From positions 1 through 9,250 of the forward strand of contig DAOVVW010000018.1 of the NCBI GenBank assembly GCA_030636965.1: 9,250 nt of DNA, read 5' to 3'. The DNA comes from Pseudomonadota bacterium (GTDB taxonomy: Bacteria > BMS3Abin14). The notes under the pieces are model-generated. The model was not told the DNA's origin, ran no database searches, and saw only the letters and a list, made by a program, of their open reading frames with translations. The stretch's first letter is position 1. Each line of letters begins with the position of its first letter. The position numbers and the translations under genes were made by a program. Below are positions 5,642 to 9,250 of the stretch, one piece after another.

Positions 5642-5801
5642 AATATATAAGATATATGACAAAATCAACTATTATTTTTATGTGTGCTGTCTTGGTGATA
5701 TGTAGCTGCTTCCTATCTACCTGTTATGATAAATTTTTCAGCAGCTACTATCAGAATAGCATAAAATAGAATCGTTGTTACTTAGTTACAGATTTATACT
5801 A
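5642..5801. other. AT-rich intergenic region with a long inverted repeat
   Basis: No gene is seen here. GTAGCTGCT (5702-5710) and AGCAGCTAC (5740-5748) form a perfect 9-base inverted repeat, extended by GATA (5697-5700) with TATC (5749-5752) across one unpaired base, around a 29-base AT-rich centre. No T-run follows on either strand. On the minus strand a marginal promoter, TTGATT (5668-5663) and TATATT (5647-5642) with a short 15-base spacer, could serve the lipoprotein and cytochrome genes. Confidence 0.45.
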
Positions 5802-5829
5802 GCCGTGAGTTGAAAAGTAACCTCACGGC
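5802..5829 (-). repeat. Hairpin downstream of the glycerate kinase gene
   Basis: GCCGTGAG (5802-5809) pairs perfectly with CTCACGGC (5822-5829), with two more T-A pairs across a bulged C. It starts 11 bases after the stop codon of the kinase gene on the minus strand. No T-run follows on that strand, so it is a 3'-stabilising or imperfect termination structure, or a repeat; the CCGTGAG/CTCACGG arms recur at 7228-7254 on the other side of the gene. Confidence 0.6.
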
Positions 5830-5839
5830 AGACATTACG

Positions 5840-7186
5840 TTAACTTCTGTCTTGGGATGAAACCAGGACTATCTGAAGATCCATAACGTTTGTCAGGGTG
5901 GGGCCGGTTATAAACAGGTCGCCTGTGGCAGAAAAGAAGCCGTAGGCGTCGTTGTTTGCCAAATACTCATCAGGGGCAAGACCCAGTTCTCTGGCTCTTC
6001 CGGCTGTATGGCCGTCCACTATGGCGCCTGCGGCGTCCGTAGGGCCATCTATACCGTCTGTCCCCGCCGAAAGGACAACCACCCCGTTGAGCCCGTCCAG
6101 GCCGGGGATCGCTGCCAGGGCGAACTCCTGGTTTCGGCCTCCCATGCCCATACCCCTTATTGTTACAGTAGTTTCGCCGCCGGAAATGAGACAGGCTGGT
6201 GGATGCAAAGGATACCCCACAGAATGGATATCCCTGATCTTGTCAACGTGGTCGATCGCCGCATCCCTCGCTTCCCCTGTCACAGGGTATGGGAGGATGC
6301 TGGTATTGTATCCAAGCGATGTTGCCTTTCTGTGTGCTTCTGCGAGGGCCATGTCGTTATTGCCCACTAGTATATTGAAAGTGCCGGCAAGCTCCTCTGA
6401 ATCCTCCTTGAGTGTTTCGGGAATAGCCCCGTTAACACCCTGAATGAGTAGGTCCAGAACAGTACCGGGGACTCTTTCCCTCATTTCGTATCGGTTTAAA
6501 ACCTCCATGGCTTCCTGAAAGGTGGAGGGATCAGGTACGGTAGGTCCTGATGCGATGACATCCAGTGGATCACCCACCACATCAGACATGATCAGCGTAA
6601 GAAGACGCGCAGGATAAACTACCCTGGCAAGACCGCCGCCTTTGATGAGCGATAGATGTTTTCGGACGATGTTTATCTCCTCAATTGAAGCACCACTTGC
6701 CATCAGCAGGCCGGTAGTTTCACCCTTGTCCTCCAGAGTTACGGGATCCCTTGGACACGGCAGGATGGCTGACCCTCCTCCCGACAGGAGACATATGACC
6801 AGGTCCTTTTCTGACGCGCCATCAGCCAGCTCCAGGATCCTCAAAGAGGCCTCCAGCCCCTTTTCATCAGGAACAGGATGACCTGCCTCCAGTATCACTG
6901 TGCTCGTTACCGGGAAAAGGTGGCCGTACTTAACGGCTACTATCCCTACGGATATTCTGTCTTCGAGAACCTGCTCAACAGCAGCTGCCATGGGAGCTGC
7001 TGCTTTTCCTGCGCCGACCAAAAGGACTCTGCCCTCAGGGTGAAGTTCAATGTGCTCATCTCCCGCGAGGATGGTGTTGCCTTTCAATGAAAGATGGTCC
7101 AGGATCGCTTTTTCCGGGTCCACGGCTGACAAAGCTGCCATGAAAATGGCAATGGCGTCTTGGCGAAGCCTGTGTTCTGTTGTCAT
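5840..7186 (-). CDS. Glycerate 2-kinase (MOFRL family)
   Basis: Predicted cytoplasmic kinase that phosphorylates D-glycerate to 2-phosphoglycerate with ATP, feeding glycolysis at the step just before enolase. The 448 residues cover the DUF4147 N-terminal domain and C-terminal MOFRL domain. Visible motifs are LLVGAGKAAAPMA (55-67; the lysine is K61), HPVPDEKG, ICLLSGGGSA, SDVVGDPLDVIASGPT, GMGGRNQEFAL and SAGTDGIDGPTDAAGA, all typical of the family; the lysine and the arginine of GGRNQE are catalytic in related enzymes, as I recall. ATG 7186 is preferred over a GTG at 7192 because AAGGA lies eight bases before the ATG but almost touches the GTG. The methyltransferase gene is upstream on the same strand, across a repeat-rich gap. 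Enolase, encoded nearby on the other strand, uses the product. Confidence 0.94.
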   Translation of the reverse strand: MTTEHRLRQDAIAIFMAALSAVDPEKAILDHLSLKGNTILAGDEHIELHPEGRVLLVGAGKAAAPMAAAVEQVLEDRISVGIVAVKYGHLFPVTSTVILEAGHPVPDEKGLEASLRILELADGASEKDLVICLLSGGGSAILPCPRDPVTLEDKGETTGLLMASGASIEEINIVRKHLSLIKGGGLARVVYPARLLTLIMSDVVGDPLDVIASGPTVPDPSTFQEAMEVLNRYEMRERVPGTVLDLLIQGVNGAIPETLKEDSEELAGTFNILVGNNDMALAEAHRKATSLGYNTSILPYPVTGEARDAAIDHVDKIRDIHSVGYPLHPPACLISGGETTVTIRGMGMGGRNQEFALAAIPGLDGLNGVVVLSAGTDGIDGPTDAAGAIVDGHTAGRARELGLAPDEYLANNDAYGFFSATGDLFITGPTLTNVMDLQIVLVSSQDRS

Positions 7187-7218
7187 TTTCACTTTCCTTA
7201 CGAGTCGCTGTTATTGAC

Positions 7219-7255
7219 GCAAAAAGTCCGTGAGCGGCTTTTTGCTCCTCACGGA
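7219..7255. repeat. Two interleaved perfect inverted repeats (pseudoknot-like order)
   Basis: GCAAAAAG (7219-7226) is complementary to CTTTTTGC (7238-7245), and TCCGTGAG (7227-7234) is complementary to CTCACGGA (7248-7255). The arms alternate as 1-2-1'-2', so the two stems cannot nest; they form either an H-type pseudoknot or two competing hairpins. The block lies about 30 bases before the kinase start codon on the minus strand. In the minus-strand transcript the CTTTTTGC arm gives A-rich sequence, so it is not a normal terminator. Confidence 0.75.
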
Positions 7256-7285
7256 TCAAAGTTTTGCTACGCAAGCCGTTGATCC
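7253..7285. repeat. Hairpin GGATCAA/TTGATCC with inner stem
   Basis: GGATCAA (7253-7259) pairs with TTGATCC (7279-7285), and inside it TTGC (7264-7267) pairs with GCAA (7271-7274) around a TAC loop. The outer arm overlaps the end of the previous repeat block by three bases, so the two structures would compete or stack. Confidence 0.55.
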
Positions 7286-7365
7286 GGGCGCCCATGCTCG
7301 GGTGCGATGATAATGAATTGCGGTGTAAGTCATTGATTCGGGCGCCCCCAGTGGGCGCGGTGATT
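7264..7365. repeat. Two diverged direct repeats of about 50 bases, each with a GC hairpin
   Basis: Copies begin at 7264 and 7318, offset 54 bases. The shared core TTGAT(C/T)CGGGCGCCC matches at 14 of 15 positions (7279-7293 and 7333-7347), with weaker similarity on both sides. Each copy forms a hairpin after the core: GCGCCC (7288-7293) with GGGTGC (7300-7305), and GCGCCC (7342-7347) with GGGCGC (7353-7358). One arm base differs as C versus T, keeping a G-T pair. The second copy ends against the stop codon of the methyltransferase gene. Confidence 0.65.
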
Positions 7366-8447
7366 TATTCTTTTTTCAGAACCATTACCTTGAAAACCTC
7401 CCCCATTCCGCTTTCATCGTGGAGGAGGTTCTTGACGGTAAGCCACTCTTTTGTAGCGTCCAGGTCGCCCTCCCTTCCCTCCAGTTGTTTTGCCAAAAGA
7501 TCCAGGATTCCTGACCGGATAAGAAATGACGACTGGGTCGTGTAGTTGTTTACAGTAAAACCTGCTTCCATTGCCCACTCCCTCAGGAGGGTGAAGTTAA
7601 CGTGGGCTGTAATATCCATCTGACCAGGATTAGAGAGTGGGTCATTTACTATACGGTGCTCTCTGTAGCAGCGTAGAGTGCCCTCGCTTCTCCAGGGAAC
7701 GCTCAATGCCTCCACTGTCTCGCCATAATCCAGGATCAGGAAAAATCCTCTTTTGAGTTTTTCAGCTACTTTGAAAAGCCAGGTTCTCCCTTCAGGTGCG
7801 TATTCGAACCGGTGACCTGATGGAAATTTACTCAACATTTTCTCCACCACAGGATCAAGGGAGTTCGGTCTTACAGGGGCCATTACTTTTTCCAGACTAT
7901 GGCCGTTGTAATCCACATGGATTTCAAGGAGTTTGTTTTCAGCTCTTTCGAGCAGGCGAAGGGGGAGAGCGTCGAAAAATTCATTTGCTACTACAACGCC
8001 TGAGAACCGGGAAAGGTTCTCCCAGTCTTCCGGTCCGAAGACGGAAACGTTAAATTCACTCAGTCGCTCAAGAAGGGCATTTCGTCCGCCGGAACTTGTT
8101 TCTACCAGGATCACACCGGTCGGTCTGTCTTTAATAGTCCAGGTGGAAAGAATGTCCTCTGCAAGCTGACCATTCCCGGGGCCCAACTCGAGAAACGTTG
8201 GAGAGTCCACCTTTATTTCTCTAATGCTTTTTTCCAGCCAGCTGGCCAGGGTTCTGCCGAAGATTGAATGGACATGAGGAGCAGTGAAAAAATCGCCCTC
8301 TTTACCCGTTCGGGTTCCAGGCTTCTGATAGTAGCCCATGGAACTGTGGTACAGGCAGATCTCCATATAGCGGGAAAATGGTATAGGGCCTTTTGTGTCT
8401 ATTTCTGCCTTAATGAATTCGAGAAGGTCATTTTTTTCCGTTGTCAT
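7365..8447 (-). CDS. SAM-dependent methyltransferase, MidA/NDUFAF7 family
   Basis: Predicted class I S-adenosylmethionine-dependent methyltransferase of the COG1565 (DUF185) family. The mitochondrial relative NDUFAF7 methylates an arginine of a complex I subunit; the bacterial substrate is not known, and a link to NADH dehydrogenase is only an inference. The 360 residues show the family N-terminus IPFSRYMEICLYHSSMGYY (22-40), GDFFTAPHVHSIFG (51-64), the SAM-binding ELGPGNG (87-93), NEFFDALP (156-163) and LILDYGE near 240. The ATG at 8447 has no clear ribosome binding site, so this start is chosen by homology. The gene is divergent from enolase and upstream of glycerate kinase on the same strand; co-transcription with the kinase across the structured gap is likely but unproven. 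Confidence 0.93.
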   Translation of the reverse strand: MTTEKNDLLEFIKAEIDTKGPIPFSRYMEICLYHSSMGYYQKPGTRTGKEGDFFTAPHVHSIFGRTLASWLEKSIREIKVDSPTFLELGPGNGQLAEDILSTWTIKDRPTGVILVETSSGGRNALLERLSEFNVSVFGPEDWENLSRFSGVVVANEFFDALPLRLLERAENKLLEIHVDYNGHSLEKVMAPVRPNSLDPVVEKMLSKFPSGHRFEYAPEGRTWLFKVAEKLKRGFFLILDYGETVEALSVPWRSEGTLRCYREHRIVNDPLSNPGQMDITAHVNFTLLREWAMEAGFTVNNYTTQSSFLIRSGILDLLAKQLEGREGDLDATKEWLTVKNLLHDESGMGEVFKVMVLKKE

Positions 8448-8497
8448 ACCAATTGAGATTGCCGTATCAGGTTATTAGTTGCAAGTTGATATTGATT

Positions 8498-8588
8498 AGT
8501 AGTTAGTTGTTAGTTGTTGGTTGATAGTAAGGGAATTATCTATAAGGTATTTCTTAAACGAACAACTAACCACCAACAACCAACAACT
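8498..8588. repeat. Seven-base-period repeats in inverted orientation
   Basis: The left array (about 8498-8523) repeats units like TTAGTTG, TTAGTTG, TTGGTTG; the right array (8561-8588) repeats the complement as ACAACTA, ACCACCA, ACAACCA. AGTTGTTGGTTG (8512-8523) is the exact complement of CAACCAACAACT (8577-8588), and GTTAGTTGTT (8502-8511) is the exact complement of AACAACTAAC (8561-8570). The spacer between arrays is about 37 bases and AT-rich. It lies between the divergent methyltransferase and enolase genes, and codes for nothing recognisable. Confidence 0.75.
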
Positions 8589-8666
8589 TGACTGCGATAG
8601 AAATACAGCATCACTGAAACAAACGACTCTAAATAATAAATGAAGGGTAAATAAACCAAAGAGACA

Positions 8667-8696
8667 TTGACAGCCCTTGATGCTGTAACAGATAAT
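8667..8696 (+). promoter_or_regulatory. Sigma-70-type promoter for eno
   Basis: A perfect -35 box TTGACA (8667-8672) and a -10 box GATAAT (8691-8696), 18 bases apart, predict a start near 8703 and a leader of roughly 48 bases before the enolase ATG. No operator-like palindrome is apparent next to it. Confidence 0.65.
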
Positions 8697-8732
8697 ACTT
8701 TGTTCAGTATTCAATTCTCAAATCACACATGA

Positions 8733-9250
<518 letters not shown>

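Noticed and set aside
5802..5829. Standard rho-independent terminator after the glycerate kinase gene
   Set aside because: The stem is good, but no T-run follows in the minus-strand direction.
7056..7295. Minus-strand frame of 79 codons through the repeat-rich gap
   Set aside because: It consists of translated repeats plus an out-of-frame start of the kinase gene.
7264..7545. Plus-strand frame starting with two similar peptide repeats
   Set aside because: The peptide repeat comes from the 50-base DNA repeats, and the rest is antisense to the methyltransferase.
8498..8588. CRISPR array
   Set aside because: Units are 7 bases long, contiguous and degenerate, with no spacers of regular length and no cas genes.
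8496..8714. Minus-strand frame of 72 codons before enolase
   Set aside because: Its C-terminal part is translated heptad repeat and it covers the enolase promoter.

Overview
The window looks like chromosomal housekeeping DNA of a Gram-negative bacterium, most likely a deltaproteobacterium in the broad sense (Desulfobacterota or Myxococcota grade). This is inferred from MglA and MglB close to those of Myxococcus, a lipid-anchored diheme cytochrome c, and the gene order dnaX-ybaB-recR-mglB-mglA, which I recall from that group. No phage, transposase, CRISPR array or defence system is visible.

Region 1 (about 1-2923, + strand): tRNA-Ser(GGA), the small signal recognition particle RNA, then the dnaX-ybaB-recR cluster (clamp loader, nucleoid-associated protein, recombination mediator). 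dnaX has an in-frame TAA at 1233-1235 with good DnaX homology on both sides. RecR carries several substitutions at normally conserved positions.

Region 2 (2924-4545, + strand): a promoter, then mglB and mglA, a roadblock-type GTPase-activating protein and its Ras-like GTPase, which together set cell polarity and motility. A 59-residue lysine-rich protein of unknown function follows, closed by a strong rho-independent terminator.

Region 3 (4588-5830, - strand): a diheme cytochrome c lipoprotein, preceded upstream by a frameshifted remnant of a small lipoprotein gene with a structured leader, and an AT-rich intergenic stretch with inverted repeats.

Region 4 (5840-8447, - strand): a MidA/NDUFAF7-type methyltransferase gene followed by a glycerate 2-kinase gene. 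The 170-odd bases between them are filled with inverted and direct repeats, including two interleaved perfect 8-base inverted repeats, and a related CCGTGAG/CTCACGG hairpin lies at the far end of the kinase gene.

Region 5 (8448-9250): an intergenic stretch with 7-base-period repeats in inverted orientation, then a good sigma-70-type promoter and the first 166 codons of enolase, which runs off the end.

The points that most deserve a second look are the interrupted dnaX, the unusual RecR, the decayed lipoprotein gene and the repeat-rich gaps. I found no convincing undescribed multi-gene system.
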